Positions 9,070 through 20,961 of a DNA stretch of 21,469 bases are shown here, one piece after another. The stretch comes from Pelomyxa schiedti (Eukaryota; Evosea; Pelobiontida; Pelomyxidae): contig JAHLWZ010001072.1 of the NCBI GenBank assembly GCA_020536535.1, positions 1-21,469 of the forward strand. Reading direction: 5' to 3'. Each line of letters opens with the position of its first letter. Within the stretch, counting starts at the first letter, position 1. The notes below the pieces were generated by a model. The model was not told the DNA's origin. It worked only from the letters and a program-made list of their open reading frames with translations, and ran no database searches. The position numbers were made by a program, and so were the translations under genes.

Positions 9070-12000
9070 ATGAACGAGGGGGATGAGACTGTGACCAGCC
9101 AGGCTGGCCTCTTGGCACCGATGGCGAGCACGTCTCCTGCTCCCATAAGTAATGCTGGCACCAATAGCGTCACTTTTTCGTCTTCAATGTCTAGCGGTGC
9201 TAGCGGCATTTCTTTGACAGGAAACGCCAACAAAGTTCTCGATTCCTTGATGGTTTGTACTCGATTCCTACAATATAAGAACATACCCTATATAAGTATA
9301 ACTTTTTTTCTTTTCGTACCCTGGTGCTTATGGAGCTCTCTTTACAGTTTTTTTCCTTTCAAATGGTAAGGCGCAAGCTGCCACTGCAAAGGACAGTTCC
9401 AACTATATTATATGTTGTGCAAGTATTACAGCTGTTTTCACTGGCACTGCACCCATATATTTTCGCATGTGAAGCGAATGACAATCAATCTGTGGCATCA
9501 CTCTCCAGTCACCAATACGGCGTTTTGAAAGCGCTCGGCCTTGGTGTGGATGATGAGGATGCTAAGAGGAGCTACTTGGCATACTTTTGCTCACGTCCCC
9601 CAGACAGCACCCTGGGGAAAGTGGCCTGGTACGGCTTGGTGGGTTTCAACTGGCTGAGGGGGTCTCTTGAATACAATGTCTCGGTGTACATTATTATGGT
9701 TGTTATTGCTGCTGTATACAATTCCTTGTTTTTGATGCAATTTATGATGATATTTCGTGGGGCAATAGGTTGACCACATCTTTTGCCCCTCCTTCTCATG
9801 AAATCCACAGGTAGACATTGGGCATATGGTGCCCAAAAGTTCATCCTTCTTCTTGGGCCCACTTTAGCTCTTATGCTATGGCGTGCGTATGCTAATGCCT
9901 TTGCGAGGGTGGGTGCCTTTTCCTCGGCACTTAGCACAGCAATCTCCATTATTGGAATAGTATGTTTTCTGCTAATAATCTGGGACTATTCGCATGCTGT
10001 TTTATTGTACCCCATTCTTCGTTGTGGGTGCTGTTAAATAAAAACTAGTGTGTTTGATTTTCGACCGTCATGGGGATTCATGGCAAGCAGCACTGGGCGT
10101 TTACGCTTTGTGTGGGGAATATGCAAATTTATGTTGACACTCAGTGAAGAGTTTTTACTGAACTATGGAGGAGTTCTAACAACTGTGCACTGCATCTTTG
10201 TTTGGTTGTGTTCTACTTTTCTATTACTTCTAGAGATATACTGCCAGGTTTGTTTGATGTAAGCAAGTAATGACCTCTCAACTGCCAAAAAGGTCTACTT
10301 TTCCAGGGTGATAAATTACATTGAAGCAGCAATACTATCTACCTTAACGTGGTTCTCATTGTGCATGGTGGCTGGCTCCTTCCTCCACACACTCGACTCT
10401 AAACTCATATTACTGGGAGTAGCACTTGGGTGTGCACTACCTGCCTGTGGCTTTGGGGTGGCATTATCTGTTCTCTGGCAAAGAAGAATGAACGCAAAGT
10501 TGAATCACTGGTTCAGACGGAAGAACGACCGAGAAAGTAATACGGAGTCTGAGTTTCTAGTATTACCGTAAGGTAAATACGTAGCTATGTAAACTAACTG
10601 GATGCTAGGAACCCTTTCCAGTACAGTGTCGTTACAAAGTTTGTGTACTCACAACGGACTTCAGAAAAAATTTCACGTGCGGAAGTAATTTTTCAGGAGG
10701 GACTCAAGTACTTGAATGCCATACCCCCCTTTTTTTTGATAGTTTTCCAGAGTGTACCCGAAATCTGTCTGCCTTCTCTTACAATATGCCATTTTCTTAG
10801 CAGAAGTAAAACAAGATATGCATGGGATGATGTTCCAGGTTTGTTTTTTTTTCCCTTCTGTTAAACTAAATTACCCAATAGCTTAGACGAGCAAGAGAAT
10901 TAAACACATGGCTTGACAATCAGTATCTTGTGTACTGCATGTCAAAGAGTGTTGAAGGGCGAGACTCCGTCAAGGAAGAACGAGGGATACATCTGATGGT
11001 TGCCAAACACCACCACGTGTATGCAAATTACGGGAAGCCATGGTCTCATTTTGGTGTAGGTGCGGAAAAAGGAAAATAACTGAATTTTGGACAACCTTGA
11101 AGAGGAACCAGTCATCCATTAATGCACAGACGAGAGATTTGCTCTTGCAAATTGTAGCAGATCTAGATATGCACGAAAAAGCGGCCATATCATTATTCCA
11201 AAATTTATTGTACGGCCATCCCCGTCATGCACTTTTAGTAAGAGTCCCAGATCGGATGATGGGAAAGACCCAGAAACCTTGAGACAGTACGCACAATTTC
11301 TTATTGATATTTGTGATGACCACGAGCAAGCTGAACAACTTTATTCTGTACATCATAGTTTCTTGTTTATGAGCTTTCTCAATTTCTATAGTTAGCAGAT
11401 CAATTTGATTCTACTGCTACAAGACCGGCAAAGCACCATAAGTAACAACTTTTAGCTTAATGTGCCCTGATCTAAAACTAGGGAAGTGAAAGTATTGCGT
11501 CTCGCTCCACCACCTCCCCCAATTCCGAAGGTAGTGGTGTCTGATCAGCTTGACAACGAGTCATCAGCTATTGGCAGTGAGTGTCAGGGAAGGAATGAGT
11601 CTATTGCATCGTCAAGTGTCAAATCAGCTCAATTTTCCAAAGCAAGAAGTAAAATTCTACAATATCGAAACAGTATTGAGACTGCCAAGTGAGGTCCCGA
11701 ATCAAGCTATTTATCTAACTTTATTAGACCTTACACTACAAAGAGCTTATACGCTTATTCTATACTGTCTCAATTTGTTATTGTAGCATCCATATTCGTC
11801 CTTTTTATCCTGTACTCCAAAAATTTTTCCATGATAAAGACTTCCTTTACGGACATGGAAAAATCTGGTACAATAGTTTCACCCTTCTTTTTTAGGGGAC
11901 TCACAACAATAGGAGATGCACTGTGTAACTTACATCACGGTTTCGCAGTTGTTCGTGAGCAACAATCCCAGGTTTTTTGGTTGCAATCTGTGGAACCCTT

Positions 12001-15000
12001 GGAAGTGATCATTTCAAATGGTACAAGCAACTGGGAAACGTCTTTCAGACATGTCACAGAAAAAGACAAATGGCCAACTGAAGTTACAGCTTACTTCCCA
12101 GAGTACACCTGTTGTCACAAATGTTTCCATTAAATCAGATGAAGATATTACGTGGACCAAATATCACTGGAATGCCAAAATGGTTACTATAAAAATGAAT
12201 CCGCACCACTGTATGAATTAGTTCTAGACTCTTTCTACTTATTGGACCTTCTCCGAGTTCAAAGTATCTCTAAATTTTTTTTCTGTTGTGAACCGCACTC
12301 ACAATAAACAAAGATATTACCTCCCAGTTCTTGTGCAATAGTCACGAATTGAGATTCCTTCTCGACAATGTGCTACAGCATATCACACCCACTTTCCGGG
12401 TTTTTTTTGATTACTTTAATGCTCATGCACTATCCATATCTGACAGAACAGCTGTTTCATCTCTAGTCAGTGTGTACCTACTTTGGGTTTCCACTGGTAG
12501 CTGAGTTGTTCTTTTAGTCACTTGTCTATGTGTTACAATTTGTGCCTTCCTCTGGTTTGTCGTATTGCTCCGTGGTTTCTTTTTGATTTCCAATGAACGG
12601 AATTCTGCCTTAAGTCTATTTGCCGATGTGCCAAAAGTACTGCTTGCTTATGGAATAAAGTCGTACAATACTAATTCCCTTCATAGTCAACATTGACTAA
12701 CATTGTCACAAAACTATCCTCGGAAGAAGAAAGGTACATACCCTTATTCTTTGATATCCCTAAATTTCATGTTAGACTGCAAATTGAGAGCAAACAGATT
12801 GCCAAAACTACTCAACGAATACCCACACTACTTAAGTTGGGAATCGTATTAACTACCTCTGTTGGGGTAACATTGGCAATGTGCCTCTGCTTATTTTCTC
12901 TGGGTATAGCCTCATTATCAAACAAGGGCGCGCTGACAGGTAATTGGGGAACTTGAGCTTGGGAGCTAAAAAAAAAAAAAAAAAAGGTCTTGGCGAGACT
13001 GGTGATGACATTGTATCTGATGCGTACAATGTACAAATGTTAGTAGGGACTTTATCTCTGTTAAATACCGAACTGGTTGTACAAGATGAAACAACTTGGG
13101 AAAGTGGCCAAGTATGGGGAAGCTCATTACGCTGAACACTTATTCTTCCCAGCTTCTTACTGGCATTTCGTTTGCCTTAAATGCTACCGAGACCAGCCTC
13201 TCTCACCTGAGAAACTCCAAAAAGTAAAGTTTCGAAAATTAAAACTTCATTAACAATAATTTCAGCGAGGAAATGTATAAACTCCTTCACGACCAGCCCT
13301 GTCCTGATACAACAGATTTTGAGTGCACTGGGCTGGACAGTCTTCTGACCAAATTTCTTGTGTCTACTTCAACTTTCGCTCAACTTCAAAACCATTCCAT
13401 GCACGATCCCTATTATCTGTTGTCCTGCCAAATATATATGATTTTGGACCCATGGTAAATTGAATAGTATTTTCGTTAGTATTAATCACAACTTGACCAA
13501 GGTTGCACCAGCTGACTCATGTCGCGGCAGATGTGCCTATGTCATCTGGTAACATGATTACCTATGCCAGATTGTTGGCCCTTTTGAGTATTCCCATCGC
13601 TATTCTCGGCTATATCTTCTCCATTCCTTTCATTAATTCAGTGAAGCGTGAGCTCACAAGGTAGTCCTTTCAAGTATATTAAATGGGTCTAATTGGCTTT
13701 AGGACCCTGCGGCTTCTCCTTATGGTTCCAGCAGACGTTTTGATGTCCATATCATCCATCCACGATTTCCTAGAGAGTGGTTGCACAAATATCACTGCGT
13801 CACTTAAGGTTGCCTTCCTTTCTTCGCTCATCTCTAATCTTTACCAGACTAGTACCAGAGACCAGGAAAGACGCACTCAATCACTTTTAGAAGGCTCAAA
13901 AGATGCTGTCCTTGTTACAGATGCTAAGTATGGTAACGTGGTATTCCCATTGACTGATTATGCTTCAGTGGCGTAATAAGTATTTTCAATCCGGCAGCAG
14001 AAGCACTTTTTGGCTACCGTGCTGATGAAGTATCTTTTCATTGGGCTTATTTTACGCTAATCGATTCAGGTTTTGGGGAAAGATATTTCCATGATGTTTT
14101 CTGAAGAAGATGCCCAACAGCACATGCAAGCTGTTGAGGTTTTCATTTTCACCTTAATTTTTTTCTTACATGAACCCAGGAATGGGCTGATCTGGCAGTT
14201 CGCCGCCATGCAAAAAAAAATAAAAAAAGAAATCTCAGAAAGAGGCATTCCAATAAAGTCACAGACATATGTGAAACCTCATTTACCACCAGTTCTGTTT
14301 TAGAAAATAATAAAGAATTGTCAATGACCCACAAAGGTGATAGAAAATTTCCCAGTTTCATTCCCTGATTAACACTAAGTTAGACGGTACATCGATAACA
14401 GTGTTGTTGTCCACCTCTGCTTCAAGTTTGAGTGCCAACGATATCGTTTTTGCTAGTTTTATAAAGGTGCATATACCAAAAACTTTTATCTCCTACTCAT
14501 TTCAAAAGGATATAAGACAACTTAAAAACCAACAAGCTGAACTGGAGAAGCAAAAACGGCGGGCAGATGAACTTTTACTAAACGTACTTCCAGCTCCTGT
14601 CGTGGAAGATTTAAAGCAGTTATCTGGCTCTGGGAAAGTTGTTGCGCAATTTTATAAAGAAGTCACTATACTATTTGCGGATATTGTAAATTTCACGCCT
14701 ATGGCTAGCTCCATGGATCCCCATGAACTTGTAACTTATATGGTCCCCCATCATTTTTGACATTATTCCTAAGGTGAATTTGCTTAATGATCTCTTTAGC
14801 CAGTGGGACCAGCTCTGCGTCAAATATGGCATTGAGAAGAGTATGTGCACCCAGAGATTTTGCACACATACTCACTTTTATTCATAGTCAAGACTATTGG
14901 GGACGCATTTATGGCCTGTAGTGGCTTACCAATTCCATGTGAAGATCATGCATCACGCATGGTTACCATCCCAAGAACTCAAAACAAAAGAAGCTAATTA

Positions 15001-15531
15001 ACCATAGATTGAGTTTGCACTAGCCGTTCTTAGGTCCACTGCGGCCTTCAACAAGCAAAGAGGACCATCCTCTAGTCCTTTGTCTGTAAGAATAGGTGTA
15101 AATACAGGCAGCGTTGTTGCCGGAGTTATTGGTACCATCAAGTTCCAATACGACTTGTAAGTGGAATTTCACAAACGGCCAAACAAACCAAGAAAAATAG
15201 GTGGGGAGACTCCGTGAATTTGGCGGCTCGTTTAGAGTCTACTGGGATTCCCAACAGAATCCAAGTGGGTCCCAGGACCCATGAAATCCTCTGTGATTCT
15301 TTCACGGTTCTTTTCTTTTACCCCCAAGCACTCAAGGTCTAATATTCAAAAAAACAAAAGTGGGAAAGCAGAGGAAAGCTTAAAATGAAAGGCAAAGGAG
15401 AGGTTCCGGCCTATGTGTTGTGTCATGATCCCTCACAAATCGGTTCTTGTGGGGAATTGATTCTAGACAGCAACCTCACATCCGCAGCATCAATTCACGT
15501 GACTGAGAACCCCATTGATGGCATTGAGTAA
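9070..15531 (+). CDS. TmcB-type multispan membrane protein with TPR-like repeats, PAS and class III adenylate cyclase domain
   Basis: Resolved exons include 9070-9252, 9348-9768, 9811-about 10027, from about 10097 to 10247, 10293-10559, 10622-10707, 10751-10838, 10882-11018, 11060-11223, 11268-11347, 11392-11441, 11482-11688, 11728 onward, then 13502-13660, 13703-13927, 13969 onward, 14509-14730, 14774-14840, 14888-14961, 15008-15156, 15201-15306 and 15361-15531. In order: a Ser/Thr-rich N terminus; about seven membrane segments (9.4-10.5 kb); half-TPR repeats typical of TmcB/TmcC ([23 protein letters not shown]); four more membrane segments with Cys-containing outer loops (11.7-13.6 kb) and LFxxIP-type segments; PAS ([17 protein letters not shown]); a coiled coil; and the cyclase. 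Metal Asp codons are at 14680 and 14902. Lys (14890) and Asp (15152) specify adenine, and [10 protein letters not shown] holds the catalytic Asn and Arg. It should make cAMP at a membrane. Several 12-13.4 kb junctions and one near 14350 are unresolved. Confidence 0.83.
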
Positions 15532-15753
15532 CAAGATCATCATCACCACACCACATCTCCTACTCCCTACCACCAAATCCACCCATCCCACAAGGTGTAA
15601 ACTTCCGTATGCCATGCACTAAATAAATCGAGTGTTTACAAAAAACACATTGCGTGTAGCCAAGAACCTTTGTTCTCAACATCAAAAAAATTAAAACCAG
15701 CTCGCTTGCGAAACACGAAAGCACAAACAACCAAAAAAAAAAAAAAACCGACA
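15532..15753. other. Intergenic region with a 15-A leader tract before the GH13 gene
   Basis: It holds the 3' flank of the cyclase gene and the promoter/leader of the GH13 gene. A run of 15 A at 15733-15747 lies 6 nt before the ATG at 15754. I see nothing else structured. Confidence 0.5.
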
Positions 15754-18700
15754 ATGACGACGTCTCAAGGGGCAGCCGTTATCTACCAAGTTGCGTATTA
15801 TCTCCCAACCGCAACATGCAGACACACCTGACCTGTCTCTGAAATTGTGTTTGCTAACACTTATCTCTATCTCTACGTTTGTATATGCTATGCACTACAG
15901 GTTTTCGTGAGGCAGTATGGACCAACTGGCACGTTTGATGATGTCATTGTCGACATGGACAGGATACGCGACGTTGCTGGGGATGGGGCGTACATTCACA
16001 TTCTGCCGTGCCACCCAACCGGCCTTTTGTTCAGAAAAGGGTCGCTGGGGAGTCCTTATTCTATAAGGTCATACAAACAACTGGACCCTGCCATTGTTGG
16101 GGCAACAGTGAGGGCTAACACTAACACTGGCAGTACATTGCCTGCTTCAAGTGCTAGTTCTACTGTTTCTACTTCGGCTTCCGCTGCTGCCGTGACACCG
16201 GAAGTGAGTGGCTCTGTTTCTAGTGCGAAATGCACTACTTCTGCTGATGGCGTTGGGAAGTTCAGAGAGCTAGTTGAATGTGCCCATTCAAAGGGTCTGA
16301 AAATCATGATGGATGTGGTTTTCGCTCATACATCGAGAGATAGTGACGTTGTAGTGCATCACCCAGAATGGTTTTACCTGTCTGGGGGGATTCCTGCTCC
16401 ACGTGTAGCAGAGTGGAGTGATGTTGCTTCTTTTGACTGGGAAGCTGGGGGAGAAGCTCTACGCGCTTATCTTATCGATGTCCTTATGGTCTGCTCCTTC
16501 TCCCATATTAAGTAATTTTACCTAACCAGTGCATGGGTTCTTGGAAATACTCTAGTATTGGGCAGACATGGGGGTTGACGGATTTAGGTGTGACGTGGCG
16601 CCTGATATTCCCTTAGATTTTTGGGAGAGAGCTAGGAAGACAGTAGCAACAAAGACGCCAAACATGGTTCTCTTTTTACTAGGTTGAATAGAGTCTAACC
16701 ACCATAGCTGTGGCTCGGGGAAACATGGACTTTAGCTGGAGTCGAAAAGAAAAGAAGGAGAGATTGTCCTATGTATCCAGCAGATAGTGAGATGTGCAGG
16801 GCTTTTGATCTCCTGTATGATTACGATTTATACCAGCTCTGGCGTGCTTGTGTGGCAGGTGAAGCTCCGGTATGGCGATATTTTGAGGGAATACGGTTGC
16901 AATCAGCAACGCTGCCACCAGGGAAACATAAAATCCGGTTTGTTGAAACACATGACAAAGATCGCATGGCTTCATTGGTAAAATCCAAAGACAAACTTCT
17001 TGCATGGACTGCATTTGCAGCCTTTCTACCCGGCCCCTTTTTAGTGTATGCTGGGCAAGAAAGTGCTGCCATAAAAAAGTTTGTGATGGCCAAGTTACGT
17101 TTGCATTTTTAACTTAACGCTTCCCAAAAAGACCATCACTTTTTGACAGAGACCCAGTTGTGTGGGGACAGTATTCTCTTCAACCCTTTATAAAGTCTTT
17201 GACAAACCTCAAACGCTCCTCTGCTCAAAGTGGTCTATTCACGATAGTTTCTGAAAGTGATCCAGTGATTGCCGTTTGGTCAAACTTGAGAATTGGAGGA
17301 ACTTCCATTGTTGGTGTCTTCAACATTGACAACAGTCCTGCTGGTAAAAAAATCCATTTACCAGATTGCATTCCGAATGGAAAACACCGCCAACTCCTAT
17401 GCATGCCCAAGTCTTCCCCTGAGATAGTTCTAGTCACTAATGGAACAATGAACACTCCGCAATCTGCGGTTGTTTTTGAATGCCACATGGACTCACACCC
17501 ATATTGGTTTCCTTCGCCTTACTTTGAGACAATTTCCAGGAGAAGCTGTTTGCGATCTCAACCAGAAGTACCACCACCAAGTACCTTTCTCTCAAACGAA
17601 TCTCAAATTGCTCTGCCAATGAAAACCGGAGGGAATTCAGTACAACCAGGAAACTTTTGGTGGGAAAAAACTGTTATTTATGAAATCTACCCCAAGTCTT
17701 TTTGTGAGCACCATGAAGTTGCGTCATCTTCCCATGTTGGCTGTGGAAATATAAATGGTGGGACCTGGTAAGAATAGCCATTCTAAACTTACAACTCATA
17801 GGGATACGACACAAACTGAGTACATTGCATTCCCTTGGAATTGAAACTCTGTGGCTCTGTCCGGTCTTTGCATCTCCCTACTTAGATGGTGGTTATGACG
17901 TAAGTGACTACAAGAGCATCAATCCCCTTTTCGGGACCCTTGAAGATATGGAGAATCTGATTGCAGAACTTCACCAGTTAATTTACTTCCCAAACACTTA
18001 TCTGTTGACCCTAATTCCCGTAGAAAAAAAATGAGACTGATCTTGGATTTGGTGTTGAATCATACTTCTACAGAACACCAATGGTTCAAGGATAGTAGAC
18101 TGAAGAGGAACGGACATGATGACTGGTACATTTGGAAAAAAGGTTTACCCAACAGGTACCCCTCGATAACCCTATTTGGGATAACAAAAAATAACAAACA
18201 GGCCACCAAACAACTGGGTATCGGTTGCAGGCGGGCCTGCTTGGACATTTGACAAAGAACGGGGAGAGTGGTACATGCATACCTTTGCTACCTTTCAACC
18301 CGATCTGAACTATAGACATCCTGCCGTAGATTTCCTTTTTTCATATTATTCCCATTCATCTGTTAAGGTAAAAGAGGCTATAATAGAGCAAGTCTCGTTT
18401 TGGATTAAAAAAGGAGTTGATGGATTCCGCCTAGGTACTCACTCTTTTGCCCCCTTCTGACTGACTTTTTTGCCCTAGATGCCTTGAAGCACATCTTTAA
18501 AGTACTATTCCTTTTTCCCACTTCAAAGAAGTAGTCTCACTCTCTTCTTAAGGATGCCTTTCTACAAGATGAGCCAATTAACCCCGAGAATCCTCCAAAT
18601 GGTCAACCGTTCTTATACAAGCACCTAAATCACCTTCACACTACGAATTTGCCAGAAGTAGAAGCTACAACCTTTCCATGGAACTGCTAACTCCTGTACA

Positions 18701-19990
18701 GGTGCATGAATTCCTTCAAACTTTGCGTCAACATGTTGGGGAAGAAATATGCTTAATGGGTGAATGTTGGCAAGACTGGGACAGTGTGATTCCGTATTTC
18801 GGGCAGGCCACTCAAAGGGAGTGTCACCTCATGCTCCACTTTGGTCTGATTGGGATGAACAATATCTCTGGGCAAAAGTTAATCCAACTAGTAGAAACCT
18901 CAGAGAAATACAAAGGTTTGTGTAAAAAACTGGGTTTCCTTGCATTGATGAAAATCAAAGATGTGACACCAGTATGGGCAATTGGGAGTCATGATGTTGA
19001 CCGTGCCTGGTCCAGATTTGGCCCCCAGAAGGCATCCCTGGCAACTTTGGTACTACTCACTCTGAGAGGAGTCCCCATCATTTACTATGGAGATGAGATT
19101 GGCCTCAAAAATTACCAACCCCCAACAAACTCCTCATCACCCGCGCTTCCTGATGCCCGCTATGCCTTCAGAACTCCAATGCAATTTGATACAAGCCCAA
19201 ATTCTGGCTTCACCAAAGCACCGCGTCCGTGGATTCCACTCGGCCCTGATTGGAAAACCAGCAATGTAGAGTCTCAAACTGGGAGAATGGACTCTACCCT
19301 AGAACTACATCGGGCTCTCATACAGCTTCGCAACACTCACCCCTGTTTACACATGGGACAGTGCAAGATTCTACCAACAGGTTATTCAGCTACTAACATC
19401 TTTCCCTTCGATACTGAAATGTACCAAACGAAAAAAAACTCACAGGAAAGGGAGGAAAAACAGTTGCATATTCTCGAATTCACGGAACAGACAAAATCAC
19501 CGTTATCATCAATTCCAGTGCCTCGCCAACAACAGTGCCCCTCGCTCCTCTTCTATTCCCACAATCACACTCCTCGGCATCCGCAACAACAACAGAACAC
19601 GTCCCACAAGTGCATGTGCTGTTGTCATCCCGATGCGTACACCCCAAACCCATAACTCTGAACTCGCCATCCATCTCCCTGGGCCCATGGGAAGGCATCG
19701 TCCTCACCGCCGATTCCGCTGACGTTTCTAATGATTCTGCAGCACCCCAAACAGCAGTCACTACTAACAACACAAAAACCAAGCCCATAATCCACTCCAA
19801 CACAGCTCCTCCGCCAACTAAGTCACACTCAACAACAACAGCTTCAACAACCACAACAACGTCATCAAAGAAAGCAACTGCTAAAGAGGATAATGTACAT
19901 GGTGAACCACCAAGTAGTGAGGGAGTGCCAAAACCTAGTGGTTTCACTATTGAGGAGCCACACAAGAGGAAGCACAAGAAAAAAACTTGA
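15754..19990 (+). CDS. Tandem double GH13 glycosidase: alpha-amylase-like module plus alpha-glucosidase-like module
   Basis: Thirteen exons join in phase to 1,193 residues: 15754-15789, 15901-16488, 16556-16666, 16708-17078, 17132-17757, 17802-17976, 18024-18155, 18202-18325, 18368-18434, 18479-18501, 18553-18657, 18702-19380, 19446-19990. Module 1 (about 8-505) matches bacterial-type GH13 enzymes (IYQVFVRQYG, KGSLGSPY, HPEWFY, FRCDVAP). Its catalytic Asp221, Glu250 and Asp328 are present, and a Ser/Thr/Ala-rich insert fills about 82-128. Module 2 (about 545-1090) is an oligo-1,6-/alpha-glucosidase type (WWEKTVIYEIYPKSF, GYDVSDY, DLVLNHTS, GFRLDAL, MGECW, GSHDVDR, RTPMQFD), with Asp744, Glu807 and Asp884. 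A C-terminal beta domain and a Thr-rich, lysine-ending tail follow. No signal peptide or membrane segment is seen, so it is likely cytosolic. Predicted role: cleavage or transglycosylation of alpha-glucans or maltooligosaccharides by two complementary active sites. Exact substrates cannot be read from sequence. Confidence 0.9.
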
Positions 19991-20143
19991 ACAAATGTGT
20001 TTGTTGTTCTTGCAAAAAAACTATTTTTACGAATCACCATCGCTGGATTCATCTTCACTGTTTTCGTCATTTCCTGGTCTTTTCTTCAGTGTTTTAACCA
20101 GAATTCCTGTGGGTAATGAGCAACCAGTGAATAGAATGTAAAA
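19991..20143. other. Short convergent intergenic spacer
   Basis: The GH13 and TXNDC9-like genes converge here with 153 bp between stop codons, so their 3' untranslated regions must be short or overlap. I recognise no terminator or RNA structure. Confidence 0.5.
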
Positions 20144-20961
20144 TTAACTAGAACGTTCTAGTCTCTTCTCTAGCACAGATGTTGGAAAGGAGTCTGGGGA
20201 GGAAGAATGAACAAATTCAAATCCTTCGAACCTGGCATTAAACAGTTGTTAATAGGGCATTATTATTATCATGAAATCTAAGGCTACCGGTCCACCACAG
20301 CACCGGACTTGAAGACAATTATACAGGGAAGAGTGTGAAGAGCTAATTTTGTTGTCAGAAAAGGTGCCTGAACGGCGTTTACCGCCAAACTGCATGGTTT
20401 ATAAGGTTCGGAAGATACCAGACAAAACACACAATTTTGTTCCCGAATATTTTGTTGCTAGTTTCTGGTTGAAGAGGTCAGTCTTGGATGTGATTGTGAA
20501 AGGGTAATGTATTCAACCTTAAGGTGGGCATCCAATATTTTGCATCTATGAAAGTCTTCATGAAAGAAATGGGTTACGACACGTTCTAGTGTAGTCGAGA
20601 CTGTAAAAGAAAATAAATCAACGCTAGGCACTCAACAAACATAGTGCAATTTAAAGGCTCTAGGTTGCCGATTAAGTGAGGAAAAATTGAGAGCAAAATG
20701 CACTAGGGAAAAAAAAGTCTACCATACGTTTGAGGAACTCCTTTTCATTGACGATAGAAAGTTCCCCGTAGGCGTATTCTCTGATCTGTTGGCTGTTTTT
20801 TTTTTTGTTTGTTTGTGTTTGTTTGGTTTCGTCAGGTACATTGCCAGGACCACCCATCGTATGTAAACACACTTAATGGTCAGTTCTCTCACTCTCTTCT
20901 CCTTGTAGGCACCCCAATCAAAGTCATCGTCAACAAAGTCGTCGTCACCCGCAGCACTCAT
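20144..20961 (-). CDS. TXNDC9/phosducin-like thioredoxin-fold protein
   Basis: Six exons join in phase to 152 residues: 20961-20873, 20792-20728, 20600-20518, 20464-20433, 20389-20288, 20231-20144. The start is followed by an acidic segment (GDDDFVDDDFDW), then a basic helix (YKEKRVREL), YGELSIVNEKEFL, RVVTHFFHEDFHRCKILDAHLKKLA, GTKFLAVNAVQAPFL, the thioredoxin cis-proline region HTLPCIIVFKSG, and an SFPTSVLEKRLERSS tail like the TXNDC9 C terminus. The family lacks the CXXC redox pair and keeps a single Cys before Lys, as here. Known members bind the TRiC/CCT chaperonin and modulate actin and tubulin folding. It is shorter than the animal protein (about 226) because the N-terminal helical region is reduced. 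PDCL3-like is the alternative, but RCKI and the C-terminal motif favour TXNDC9. Confidence 0.87.

Noticed and set aside
19480-20070. 196-codon minus-strand frame
   Set aside because: It is antisense to the GH13 C-terminal domain and Thr-rich tail, which continue an in-phase, motif-bearing gene.
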